Below are positions 1-7,121 of a stretch of DNA of 14,780 nucleotides, piece after piece; position 1 is the first letter of the stretch, and every line of letters begins with the position of its first letter. Origin of the DNA: Nanobdellota archaeon (GTDB lineage Archaea; Nanobdellota; Nanobdellia; Woesearchaeales; JAGLGH01); the NCBI GenBank assembly GCA_023144115.1, contig JAGLGH010000095.1:1-14780 (forward strand), in the 5' to 3' direction. The notes under the pieces were generated by a model. The model made no database searches. It was not told the origin of the DNA and was given only the letters and a program-made list of their open reading frames with translations. The position numbers and the translations under genes are program-made.

Positions 1-847
1 GAAGATAGACTGGAAAAAGCTTAGAGAGCTTGTGCATAATGGAGTGCATTTCCTTGATAATGTGATTGATGTTACAAGATTCCCCTTAAAATCCATTGAA
101 AATATTACAAAAGCTAACAGGAAGATTGGGCTTGGAGTCATGGGGTTCGCAGACATGCTGATACAGTTAGGCATAAGATACGATAGCGAGAAAGCGCTAG
201 GTCTTGGCAGAAAGGTCATGAGTTTCATATATAAAGAAGCCAAATTCAAATCGCAAAAGCTTGCAGAGGAAAGAGGATCTTTCCCTAATTTCAATAAGAG
301 CGTATTGAAAAAAAGATATGGCGCAATGAGAAATGCAAGTGTCTGCGCAATCGCTCCAACTGGTTCGATAAGCATTATCGCAGGATGCTCAAGCGGGATA
401 GAGCCACTATTTGCTGTCTGCTATGCACGCAGCATACTTGAAGGAGCAAAGCTTATAGAATCAAACCAGTATTTTGAGGCAAAAGCAAAAGAGATTGGCA
501 TATATAGTAATGCACTTATGATAAAAGTTGCAAAGAAAGGTTCGCTCAAAGGTATTAAAGAGATCCCCACAAGTGTAAAAAATCTATTTGTGACAGCGCA
601 TGAGATAAGTCCAAAATACCACCTCCTGATGCAGGCTGCCTTCCAAAAGCATTGCGATAATTCAATTTCAAAGACAATCAATCTGCCATCTAATGCAACA
701 GTTGAGGATGTGAAAAAAGCATATATGCTTGCGTATGATTTAAAATGCAAAGGGATTACTGTATTCAGGTACGGCAGCAAGGAAAATCAAACATTAAGCA
801 TAGGCAAAGGAACTGGCATAATATGCCCTAAATGCGTTCAACCATGA
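1..847 (+). CDS. nrdJ: Class II (B12-dependent) ribonucleotide reductase, C-terminal part
   Basis: Reduces ribonucleotides to deoxyribonucleotides for DNA synthesis, using adenosylcobalamin as radical source. The left edge cuts the gene: the frame is open from base 2, so the GTG at 32 is internal. Visible are the late-barrel segments typical of NrdJ: FLDNVIDVTRFP, GLGVMGFADMLI, the phosphate-binding loop APTGSISIIAG followed by SSGIEP (about 350-405), and the C-terminal GITVFRYGSK segment. The finger-loop region with the thiyl-radical cysteine lies upstream of the window. The protein ends with a single CPKC motif followed by VQP and a TGA stop. Many family members carry a longer cysteine-rich tail here, so this one is short; the CxxC may be the redox pair that re-reduces the active site (inference). 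No partner gene follows in the operon. Confidence 0.93.
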   Translation, partial: KIDWKKLRELVHNGVHFLDNVIDVTRFPLKSIENITKANRKIGLGVMGFADMLIQLGIRYDSEKALGLGRKVMSFIYKEAKFKSQKLAEERGSFPNFNKSVLKKRYGAMRNASVCAIAPTGSISIIAGCSSGIEPLFAVCYARSILEGAKLIESNQYFEAKAKEIGIYSNALMIKVAKKGSLKGIKEIPTSVKNLFVTAHEISPKYHLLMQAAFQKHCDNSISKTINLPSNATVEDVKKAYMLAYDLKCKGITVFRYGSKENQTLSIGKGTGIICPKCVQP

Positions 848-874
848 ATTTTTGCAAGCTAATTTGAGGGTATG

Positions 875-905
875 CTTTATATATAAATTTTCTTAAATTC
901 TTTTT
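875..905 (+). terminator. Orphan TATA-like box and T-rich tract after nrdJ
   Basis: Downstream of nrdJ, CTTTATATAT (875-884) is followed by a T-rich run (887-905: TTTTCTTAAATTCTTTTTG). Archaeal termination commonly uses U-rich tracts without a strong hairpin, so this is the likely nrdJ terminator. The rest of the 848-1127 spacer shows no convincing ORF, tRNA or guide RNA. It contains one weak dyad, CTGAA...TTCAG, near 980-1000. Confidence 0.4.
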
Positions 906-1062
906 GACTTGGCTGCATTTGATATCCTTCACTTATTTTTGTCTCACTTACTGTTTTAGAGCTTCTAGCACTGAAATTCTTGGTGTTCAGACTTTCCACT
1001 ATATTGTAAAGTAATGGGGGAAATTGAAAAATAAATAATAACTACTCCAAAATCACAAAACA

Positions 1063-1070
1063 TTTAAAAG
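1063..1070 (+). promoter_or_regulatory. Putative TATA box for tldD-tldE
   Basis: TTTAAAAG, preceded by an A-rich BRE-like stretch, lies 57 nt before the tldD ATG. Transcription would start near 1092 and give a leader of about 35 nt. No clear Shine-Dalgarno sequence is visible in that leader. Confidence 0.4.
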
Positions 1071-1127
1071 ATACTCTAGATTACTAAACAATCTGCAAGA
1101 TATCCCTAACTGAACAAGAGAATAAAG

Positions 1128-2627
1128 ATGGAATCAAAACTAGAGAAATACACACCATTGATAAGGACAGCTTTGCAAAGGGCAAAGGATAATGATGTTT
1201 ATGCTATAGTAAGAATGCAAGATATAATGTATAGAGGCATAAATATCTTTGATGGCAAGACTAAGGCAAAAAGTGAATCCATAACAAGAGGGATGGGAAT
1301 CAGCGTCTTCACAAAAGACGGAGCATCAGGATTTTCATCAACAAACATACTGAATGCAAAAAACATAATAGTAGCAGTCGATATGGCTACGAATCTTGCA
1401 AAAATCTCATCAAAATATAAAAATGTTGAACAAAATAAAGAAATATTCTATGCTGAGCCATTAGTCGAAAGAGTGATGCAGGAGACAAATTATAATATCA
1501 CATCATATTCCTCAGATCATATCGAAGATGTGATCCAAAAAATCAATATCCAGACACAAAAGCTTGATGACAGGCTTAGAGTCAATACATTATACCATGC
1601 TCTTGAAGAAGAATGGCGCATTGCGCGCAGTGACAGCACAGATGTCATATTCAATATGCCTAATTCACGCATCTTCAGCAGAATTACATTAAAAGAGAAT
1701 GGCAGAATCTCTGAAGCGTATTTCTCAGTGCAAGGAGAGGATTATGGAGTTATAATTGATGATAAATCGCGTGAGCTTTACAGCAAAAAAGCAGCATATA
1801 CGATAAACATCCTCTCAAAACTCCTATATGCAGGAAGCATGAAGAGAGGTCATTACAAACACCTATTGTCTCATGGATTCGCAGGTCTTAAAGCTCATGA
1901 GGCAGCAGGTCATTTATTTGAGACAGATTATCTCAAGACCTCAATTATGGGCATCAAAGGGAAGCTCAGAAAAGGAAAAAAAGTAGCTCCATCAAATCTC
2001 AGTTTCATTGATGAGCCTATAGCAGGAATTTATGGCAATCAGTTCATAAGTGCAAACGGCATCCAGAGGAAAAGAATAGAATTCATAAAAAACGGAGTGA
2101 TAAATGACGGACTGGCAGATGTTTTTTCTGCTAAAGAAACTAATACAAATATCAACGGATGTGGAAGAGCTCAAACCTATAACTGCCTGCCCATCTGCAG
2201 GATGAGCGCTACAACTATGGTAGACAATGATCCGTATCCTTTTGAAAAGGAATTTGAAGATACGACAATAGATGATATCTATGAGTTTCTGGTTAAGCAT
2301 GATGAGCTCAAGCCTGGCGAAACTGTAGCCTATCCTGTAATAGACATGGGTGGCCAGATGAATTCAATTGCAGACACTTATATATTGAATTGCGCAGGTA
2401 TTTATATACTTGAAAATCCAAAAAAGATTACATTGCATAAGCAGGCTATCTCCAGAGGGAAGCCTATGGCAACACTTGCCACAAGAATAAAAGGAATCGG
2501 CAGAGTGGTAGTACATGAATCAGGCTTGTGCGAAAAGGGTGAACAGAAAGTCCCAATCTCATACGGTGGAAACATGTTTTTCATAATAGATAAGACAAAA
2601 GGAGTTACATTTGGCGGTGAAAAATGA
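1128..2627 (+). CDS. tldD: TldD-family zinc metalloprotease, catalytic subunit
   Basis: The catalytic half of the TldD/TldE heterodimer, a cytosolic protease that degrades unfolded peptides and, in bacteria, matures microcin B17 and similar peptides. The 499-aa protein has the family's HExxxH zinc motif as HEAAGH at residues 257-262. Near the C-terminus, the segment GLCEKGEQKVPISYGG has Cys468 at the position of the third zinc ligand known from E. coli TldD. MGGQMNSIADTYILN and GRAQTYN are other family-like segments. The gene overlaps the following tldE homologue by 4 nt (ATGA), which points to translational coupling and equal amounts of the two subunits. The archaeal substrate is not known from the sequence. 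It is slightly longer than many archaeal TldD proteins, through N-terminal sequence before the first conserved block. Confidence 0.93.
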   Translation: MESKLEKYTPLIRTALQRAKDNDVYAIVRMQDIMYRGINIFDGKTKAKSESITRGMGISVFTKDGASGFSSTNILNAKNIIVAVDMATNLAKISSKYKNVEQNKEIFYAEPLVERVMQETNYNITSYSSDHIEDVIQKINIQTQKLDDRLRVNTLYHALEEEWRIARSDSTDVIFNMPNSRIFSRITLKENGRISEAYFSVQGEDYGVIIDDKSRELYSKKAAYTINILSKLLYAGSMKRGHYKHLLSHGFAGLKAHEAAGHLFETDYLKTSIMGIKGKLRKGKKVAPSNLSFIDEPIAGIYGNQFISANGIQRKRIEFIKNGVINDGLADVFSAKETNTNINGCGRAQTYNCLPICRMSATTMVDNDPYPFEKEFEDTTIDDIYEFLVKHDELKPGETVAYPVIDMGGQMNSIADTYILNCAGIYILENPKKITLHKQAISRGKPMATLATRIKGIGRVVVHESGLCEKGEQKVPISYGGNMFFIIDKTKGVTFGGEK

Positions 2628-3934
2628 AATCTCCAAAAAAAATAGCACAAAAATTCCAGGATTACATGATAAGGGCTGATGACCTCAATATTGAAGGATG
2701 GTCATTCAAGTTTAACGATGCGCAGAGCATAAGCGTAGAGATGGATAATAATAGGATAGGAGGACCATATTTCCCACCTTCAGGAAAAAATGTATGCTCA
2801 GGCTCAGCATATATTATGTGGAGTGATGGAAGGATATCCAAGGGGCAAATCACGCAAGAGACTGTAGAAAACCTTGATTGCGCATTGAAAAAATGGAAAG
2901 AAATCAGCTTCACTGATCCAGATGCACCAGATATACCAGGGCCATCGCCAATGCCAGAGAACCTGAAAATCAAAGATGAAAATGTTAGCAAGATTATAAA
3001 AAAAGACAGCAGCTATCTGTTTGAGATTCTAGATTATTATAACCAAAAGCTGGCAAAAAAAGATAATGTTAAAATGCTCCATGCAAAAGCTGGCGCAGGA
3101 TTTAATCATTCAACTATTATGAACTCAAAAGGAATGGTTATGGAGTGGGAAGAGACAACAATGTTTACTTATGCTAATATCAATAACAAATATTCAGATA
3201 GCTACTATAAGAGAAATGCACCTAAAAAGAATGATCTTAATGTTATAATCAGAGAGATTGAAAAGAATATGAAGCTTAGCCAAAAAAAGATTAAAGCAAA
3301 ATCAGACTATATGCCAATAATCCTCATGCCTGATGTGTTAGGCTCATTTTTAGGCAAATACCTGCTTGGAAGTAATCTAAATGGAGGGGTAGTGGCGCAC
3401 AACATGTCTTTATATAGAGTTGATGATTTTAAGAGGAAAAAACAAGTATTTGATAAGAGATTAAATATTATCCTGGACGGGCTTGAAGACTATGCAATAG
3501 ATACAATTCCATGCAGCAGCATGGGAATTCCATCTTCAAAACAATATATTATTGCTGGAGGCAGGCTGATTACACCATTTTTAGGTCTCCAATACTCAAA
3601 TAAACTAGGCATGTCCACTACATCGCAAGGCGCAGTAAAGATAGATGCAGGGCAAGGCCCATTTGAGGGCATTATCGCAGATGTCGATTACGGATTAATT
3701 ATACAGGATGTTTTAGGCATGCATACACAAGATGCTAAAGAAGGAAGATACTCGCTGGCAGTTTCCAAGGGATTAGTTGTGGAAAAGGGATTAATCAAGG
3801 GAACAATCGATCAAACAGCATTAATATCAGGCAATTTCCTGGATTCGCTAAAAGACAAGGAAACAAATTTCGCAGAATATCGTGAAGGTGAAGTTGTCAT
3901 GAAGATAAAAGGAGATGTTATGGCAAAGGAATAG
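2624..3934 (+). CDS. tldE: TldE/PmbA-family protein, non-catalytic partner of TldD
   Basis: A 436-aa member of the TldD/PmbA superfamily. It lacks an HExxxH zinc motif, as expected for TldE/PmbA, which forms the inactive half of the TldD/TldE heterodimer and shapes the substrate channel. Family features visible are the central DVLGSFLGKYLLGS segment, the STTSQGAVKIDAG stretch, and the C-terminal block from GMHTQDAKEGRYSLAVSKG through KGTIDQTALISGN. The start overlaps the tldD stop (ATGA at 2624-2627), so the pair is one transcription and translation unit. The N-terminal region (residues 1-110) is Ser/Pro-rich around PDIPGPSPMPE and less conserved. No promoter is seen inside the pair. Confidence 0.9.
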   Translation: MKSPKKIAQKFQDYMIRADDLNIEGWSFKFNDAQSISVEMDNNRIGGPYFPPSGKNVCSGSAYIMWSDGRISKGQITQETVENLDCALKKWKEISFTDPDAPDIPGPSPMPENLKIKDENVSKIIKKDSSYLFEILDYYNQKLAKKDNVKMLHAKAGAGFNHSTIMNSKGMVMEWEETTMFTYANINNKYSDSYYKRNAPKKNDLNVIIREIEKNMKLSQKKIKAKSDYMPIILMPDVLGSFLGKYLLGSNLNGGVVAHNMSLYRVDDFKRKKQVFDKRLNIILDGLEDYAIDTIPCSSMGIPSSKQYIIAGGRLITPFLGLQYSNKLGMSTTSQGAVKIDAGQGPFEGIIADVDYGLIIQDVLGMHTQDAKEGRYSLAVSKGLVVEKGLIKGTIDQTALISGNFLDSLKDKETNFAEYREGEVVMKIKGDVMAKE

Positions 3935-3995
3935 GATTTGTTTAAATTTAAAAAAAGCCAGATTTAAATATTAGTTAATTTTCTTTCCCATTAAA

Positions 3996-4003
3996 TTTAT
4001 ATA
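3996..4003 (+). promoter_or_regulatory. TATA box of leaderless HD-domain gene
   Basis: TTTATATA is centred about 28 nt before the ATG at 4028. Archaeal initiation about 25 nt downstream of TATA would place the start of the RNA at or within a few bases of the start codon, so the mRNA is probably leaderless. No Shine-Dalgarno sequence precedes the gene, which fits. Confidence 0.6.
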
Positions 4004-4027
4004 GAATAGATTTCTTTTGCTTTTTAT

Positions 4028-4576
4028 ATGATAGAAAAAATAAAAAGTATGATTCTAGAACTATGTAAAGATAAGGATTGGGATTGGAAATCACATATAG
4101 AATCAGTAGTAAAATATTCCAAATTATTAGCCAAAAAATTAGATGCAGATGAAGAGGTTTGTGAGATTTCTGCATGGTTACATGATATCAACAAATTAGA
4201 AGAAGGATTAAATTCAAAAGAACACCATATCAAAGGAGCAAAAAGATCAGTTGAAATTCTTAAAGGATTTTCTAATGATCAGGAATTAATTAAAAAAGTA
4301 GAACATTGTATTCTTACCCATTCAAATTCAAAGGACAATATGCCCAAATCTAAAGAAGCTAAAATTGTAGCATCAGCAGATGGATTGTCCCATTATGAGA
4401 ACTTTTTTTCTTTGGCATATCTCGTATATAATATTGAAAAAAAAGATTATTCTGATGGAAAAAATTGGCTTATACAAAAATATCAAAAAACTTGGGGAAA
4501 ATTAATTCCAGAAGCAAAAGAAATCGCTAAATCAAGATATGAAGCAATAAAACTGATCTTAGGGGAACAAAATTAA
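4028..4576 (+). CDS. HD-domain phosphohydrolase
   Basis: A 182-aa single-domain HD-superfamily protein, a metal-dependent phosphohydrolase fold acting on nucleotides or other phosphoesters. The metal-ligand pattern is complete by eye: His23, the paired His52-Asp53 in SAWLHDINKL, His67 in EHHIKGA, His98 in ILTHSN and Asp118 in SADGLSH. There is no fused regulatory domain and no RelA or synthetase partner, so the substrate cannot be named. The start is supported by the TATA box 28 nt upstream, with no other in-frame start nearby. It is convergent with the PIN gene downstream (67 nt apart) and separated from tldE by 93 nt, so it is its own transcription unit. The codons look more A/T-rich than in the flanking core genes; this was judged by eye. 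Confidence 0.85.
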   Translation: MIEKIKSMILELCKDKDWDWKSHIESVVKYSKLLAKKLDADEEVCEISAWLHDINKLEEGLNSKEHHIKGAKRSVEILKGFSNDQELIKKVEHCILTHSNSKDNMPKSKEAKIVASADGLSHYENFFSLAYLVYNIEKKDYSDGKNWLIQKYQKTWGKLIPEAKEIAKSRYEAIKLILGEQN

Positions 4577-4602
4577 TTGACCTTTATTTGAACTGAATCA
4601 AA

Positions 4603-4636
4603 ATCCTAATTATTGATAATTGCTTATAGTTAGGAT
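4603..4636. terminator. Inverted repeat between convergent HD and PIN genes
   Basis: ATCCTAA (4603-4609) and TTAGGAT (4630-4636) form a perfect 7-bp inverted repeat with a 20-nt AT-rich loop in the 67-nt convergent spacer. It could act as a shared bidirectional terminator or RNA 3'-end stem. No long T-run accompanies it on either strand, so termination is only an inference. Confidence 0.35.
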
Positions 4637-4643
4637 ATTGTAT

Positions 4644-5228
4644 TCATAAAATAGCTTCACATTCACGCTCTCTTATGATGTGGATGTTAAAATTGTTTAA
4701 TATTATATCCTTATAACCCCAAAAATGTTCATCTTCAGAAATCAGGTATTTTTTGCTTTCGCAGGAAAAATCTCTATATGCTGCGATAATAGTCATATCA
4801 TCATCTTCAGGGATATTTTTTTCTTTGATTAATTCTTTTTCATTTTGAATAAATATCTCTTTTATAGGAGTAATGCTATTAATTTTTTCTAAATCTTTAA
4901 AGTTTGCATGTAATTCATCATAAAAGTCTTCTAATTGATCTATGATTTGTGCCCTAAACGATTCACCCAATATTCTTATTTGATATCTCTTGTTTTCAAG
5001 AATTTGATTGACATGCAACACAGCATTCTGCTCAAAATTGCCAGGGACAAATTTGTATTTTGAAATGCCTTTTTTGTCAAGAGCAGCAACTATTTTGTTT
5101 AAAATATAGTGATTTCTTGGAATTAAGCTATCTTCTTTAAAAAATAATCTATAGGATTCAGGAATTTTAATCTTGCATAATTTTAGTATAGAACATTCAT
5201 CAAAAGCATAAGAATTTTCTGGTGACAT
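4644..5228 (-). CDS. PIN-like domain nuclease (second gene of two-gene unit)
   Basis: A 194-aa protein with the outline of a PIN-domain ribonuclease. The N-terminal strand is YAFDECSIL, with Asp10 as the first metal ligand. The C-terminal half has DDDMTIIAAY, with Asp144 in the usual D-x-x-I-x-x-A helix, then the strand KKYLISEDEHF with Asp166 in the S-x-D position, and a last strand NIHII. The second canonical acidic residue (Glu after strand 2) is not obvious. The middle (residues 60-135) is longer than in compact VapC toxins. The start lies 2 nt after the stop of the upstream 266-aa gene (TAA-AA-ATG), so it is probably translated by coupling. PIN nucleases in such pairs often cut tRNA, rRNA or mRNA and are held inactive by the neighbour. 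The fold call is by eye and moderately sure. Confidence 0.6.
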   Translation of the reverse strand: MSPENSYAFDECSILKLCKIKIPESYRLFFKEDSLIPRNHYILNKIVAALDKKGISKYKFVPGNFEQNAVLHVNQILENKRYQIRILGESFRAQIIDQLEDFYDELHANFKDLEKINSITPIKEIFIQNEKELIKEKNIPEDDDMTIIAAYRDFSCESKKYLISEDEHFWGYKDIILNNFNIHIIRERECEAIL

Positions 5229-5230
5229 TT

Positions 5231-6031
5231 TTACTGCGCAACAAGCCTATGAAGGTCTTTATTTTCAAGTGAGAATGGGTATCTTCCTTTTACAGAATTT
5301 ATGATATATTGGTAATATTTGTTGATTTGCTTTAAGTCTTTATCTTCAGTTTCTATTTGTTGATTCAAGAATGAAACTATTGATTGAATATGATATAAGA
5401 AATAGTAATCAAACATATAAGCATCAAAGTCATATTCATCTCTCAAACGCATGAACTTTTCCTTTAAATATTTTGAAAGGTAAAAGCAATATTCAATCAA
5501 AGCCCTGAGCCTGATTCCTGCAAAAGTATCTGAAGGTATCTTATCAATCTGTTCATATAGATCAAGCATATCCACATGGACTATGTTAACTTTTTGTATT
5601 AGCGTGTGCCTATCTGCAGCATCAACAAAAAGCATTTTATGCTCATTATTAGATATATCTGAAGCAGGTAATCTGCTGAGTTCATTAATATTATTCTTAA
5701 GTGACTCAAAATCTTCTTCTGTTAAGATTTTATTTAGCTTTGAATGAATGACTTTACCAAAAAGTTGTTCTCCCTCTGGCTTCAATATAAATTTATTTAT
5801 TGTCTTATCCTTATATTCATAAGGACTAAGTTCATAATACTCATTACTTTCGAGATTTTTCAAATCAGCATTAAATGAGCCAAATTTATTTAAGTCAAAA
5901 TCAAGATTTATTGGAATAAGATGCAGATTTAACCTGGCTAACAGCTTATTTAATTTGGTAATAGAAGATATCTCTTTCTTAGCAGATAATCCTAATACTA
6001 AACATATTGCTTCATCTTTGGATAAAATCAT
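5231..6031 (-). CDS. Predicted winged-helix protein with helical C-terminus, partner of PIN gene
   Basis: A 266-aa protein of no firmly recognised family. Residues 1-95 look like a winged helix: a helix with ITKLNKLLARLN, then GSFNADLKNLESNEYYEL, then a wing ending KFILKPEGEQLF. The spacing resembles the YwgA/Panacea-type phage-associated wHTH proteins, in which a K-L-x-K-L helix precedes a G-x-[FY] segment. Residues 110-266 are mostly helical and rich in Tyr/Phe/Leu (RALIEYCFYLSKYL, YFLYHIQSIVSFL), with no catalytic motif seen. It is the first gene of a minus-strand unit with the PIN-like nuclease and is leaderless by its TATA position. Antitoxin-first order and tight spacing suggest it could neutralise or recruit the nuclease; this is inference. 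It is much larger than a usual VapB. Confidence 0.5.
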   Translation of the reverse strand: MILSKDEAICLVLGLSAKKEISSITKLNKLLARLNLHLIPINLDFDLNKFGSFNADLKNLESNEYYELSPYEYKDKTINKFILKPEGEQLFGKVIHSKLNKILTEEDFESLKNNINELSRLPASDISNNEHKMLFVDAADRHTLIQKVNIVHVDMLDLYEQIDKIPSDTFAGIRLRALIEYCFYLSKYLKEKFMRLRDEYDFDAYMFDYYFLYHIQSIVSFLNQQIETEDKDLKQINKYYQYIINSVKGRYPFSLENKDLHRLVAQ

Positions 6032-6055
6032 GTTATATTGAGATTAATTATATAG

Positions 6056-6066
6056 CCTATTTAAAG
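6056..6066 (-). promoter_or_regulatory. TATA box of winged-helix/PIN unit
   Basis: On the minus strand this reads CTTTAAATAGG, preceded by the BRE-like CGAAAT. Its centre is about 30 nt before the ATG at 6031, so the transcript should be leaderless or nearly so. The TTGAGATTAA motif (plus-strand sense, 6038-6047) lies between this box and the start codon. Confidence 0.55.
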
Positions 6067-6071
6067 ATTTC

Positions 6072-6215
6072 GTTAGGGAATGGTGTGTATTTCCGGTGGG
6101 GGCGGATGTTGGTTTGGGGGTTGATGTTGTAAGTTAGATGTATATCTAAGGAGAAGTATTATTTATCACACCATATTAAACACACTCAACGATAACCACA
6201 AAACCAAACAAATCC
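6072..6215. other. Strand-asymmetric spacer: G/T-rich, palindrome, then A/C-rich
   Basis: The plus strand is G/T-rich from 6074 to about 6133, including two GGGGG runs and several GG runs, and then A/C-rich from about 6166 to 6220. A palindrome with a 4-nt spacer, TTAGAT-gtat-ATCTAA (6134-6149), sits at the switch. ATGGTGTG (6080-6087) is exactly complementary to CACACCAT (6167-6174), and TTGGTTT (6109-6115) to AAACCAA (6201-6207). No ORF, tRNA or known element is recognised. The G runs could form a two-tier G-quadruplex. Confidence 0.5.
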
Positions 6216-6221
6216 AAAACA

Positions 6222-6229
6222 TTTATAAA
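6222..6229 (+). promoter_or_regulatory. TATA box of ribosomal protein operon
   Basis: TTTATAAA is preceded by a BRE-like CCAAAAC. Transcription should start near 6250, leaving a leader of about 80 nt before rpl1. Unlike several other promoters in the window this one is not leaderless, which leaves room for RNA-level control. Confidence 0.65.
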
Positions 6230-6249
6230 CCCCTGCTTATTTCTACCTA

Positions 6250-6321
6250 GATATATTAGTGTTCCCGTGGACTATTGATGGATAATCGGAACTCATATCC
6301 TGATTAATAGGAGGGTGGAGG
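6250..6321 (+). promoter_or_regulatory. Structured leader of rpl1 with tandem Shine-Dalgarno sites
   Basis: The predicted leader can pair GATAT (6250-6254) with ATATC (6295-6299), and GTTCC-C-G (6261-6267, one bulged C) with CGGAAC (6287-6292). This gives two helices joined by an asymmetric internal loop (6/2 nt), closed by a 19-nt loop. Two GGAGG copies follow (6310-6314 and 6317-6321), the second 9 nt before the ATG. TCCT (6298-6301) could instead pair with AGGA (6309-6312) and cover the first copy. Protein L1 is known to repress its own mRNA through a 23S-like two-helix site; whether this is that site is inference. Confidence 0.4.
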
Positions 6322-6330
6322 AATATATAA

Positions 6331-7119
6331 ATGAACAAGAAAGAGATTACAGAAGCATTAAAGAGAGTAAAAGAGATTTCTCAAAAACGTAATTTTAAGC
6401 AGAAAGTTGATCTGATCATAAATCTGAAAGACCTTGACCTTAAAAATCCTGACAATCATCTTAATCTTTTTGTGCCGCTTCATTTTACAATCGGCAAAGG
6501 CATCACTGTATGCGGACTCGTGGGACCTGAATTGCTTGAGCAATCCAAAACAACTTTTGATAATACAATCCTTGTTGATGATTTTGCAGAATTTGCAAAA
6601 GATGTAAAGAAGTGCAAGAAGCTCGCAAGCAAGTATAATTATTTTGTTGCACAGGCAAACATCATGCCAAAGGTCGCTTCAGCATTCGGAAGGGTGCTTG
6701 GCACAAGAGGCAAGATGCCAAACCCAAAAGCAGGATGCGTAGTCCCGCCTGCAGCAAACCTCAAGCAATTATATGAAAAGTTGCAGAAGACAGTAAAGGT
6801 CAGTGTCAAGTCATCGCCAGTAGTGCAATGCTGTGTGGGAAGTGAAGATTTACCTGATGAAGAAGTAATTGATAATATCTCAAACATATATGACAACATC
6901 ATACATCACCTTCCTGGTGAGAAGAACAATATTAAGAATGTTATAGTCAAGCTTACCATGGGACCAGCAATTGTTATTGGCAAGACAGATAAAGACACTG
7001 CTGGGAAAGCCAAGAAAAAGGATACTAAAGCAGAGGAAAAACCTGCTGACGCTCCTAAGGAAGAATCTAAACCTGAGGAAAAGAAAGCAGAAGAAAAAAA
7101 AGTAGAGAAAACTGAGTAA
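6331..7119 (+). CDS. rpl1: Large-subunit ribosomal protein uL1
   Basis: Forms the mobile L1 stalk that moves deacylated tRNA out of the ribosomal E site, and in many archaea represses translation of its own operon. The 262-aa sequence matches the family through the hallmark GTRGKMPNPKAG at residues 124-135, the N-terminal FKQKVDLIINLKDLDLK strand region, and the later VKLTMGPAIVIGK segment. Archaeal L1 is usually about 215 aa. Here the core ends near residue 222 and a low-complexity Lys/Glu/Ala/Pro tail of about 40 residues follows, probably disordered. The ATG follows GGAGG with 9-nt spacing. It is the first gene of rpl1-rpl10-rpl12; the uL11 gene often found upstream is absent from this window. 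Confidence 0.96.
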   Translation: MNKKEITEALKRVKEISQKRNFKQKVDLIINLKDLDLKNPDNHLNLFVPLHFTIGKGITVCGLVGPELLEQSKTTFDNTILVDDFAEFAKDVKKCKKLASKYNYFVAQANIMPKVASAFGRVLGTRGKMPNPKAGCVVPPAANLKQLYEKLQKTVKVSVKSSPVVQCCVGSEDLPDEEVIDNISNIYDNIIHHLPGEKNNIKNVIVKLTMGPAIVIGKTDKDTAGKAKKKDTKAEEKPADAPKEESKPEEKKAEEKKVEKTE

Positions 7120-7121
7120 AA

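Noticed and set aside
421..780. A 119-codon open frame on the minus strand inside nrdJ
   Set aside because: It lies entirely within well-conserved NrdJ coding sequence and has no family resemblance or expression signals.
960..1010. A possible small RNA near CTGAAATTCTTGGTGTTCAG, including a string resembling a conserved 18S rRNA segment
   Set aside because: The stem is only 5 bp. No C/D box pair in proper order is found on either strand, and the rRNA-like string is the eukaryotic rather than the archaeal form.
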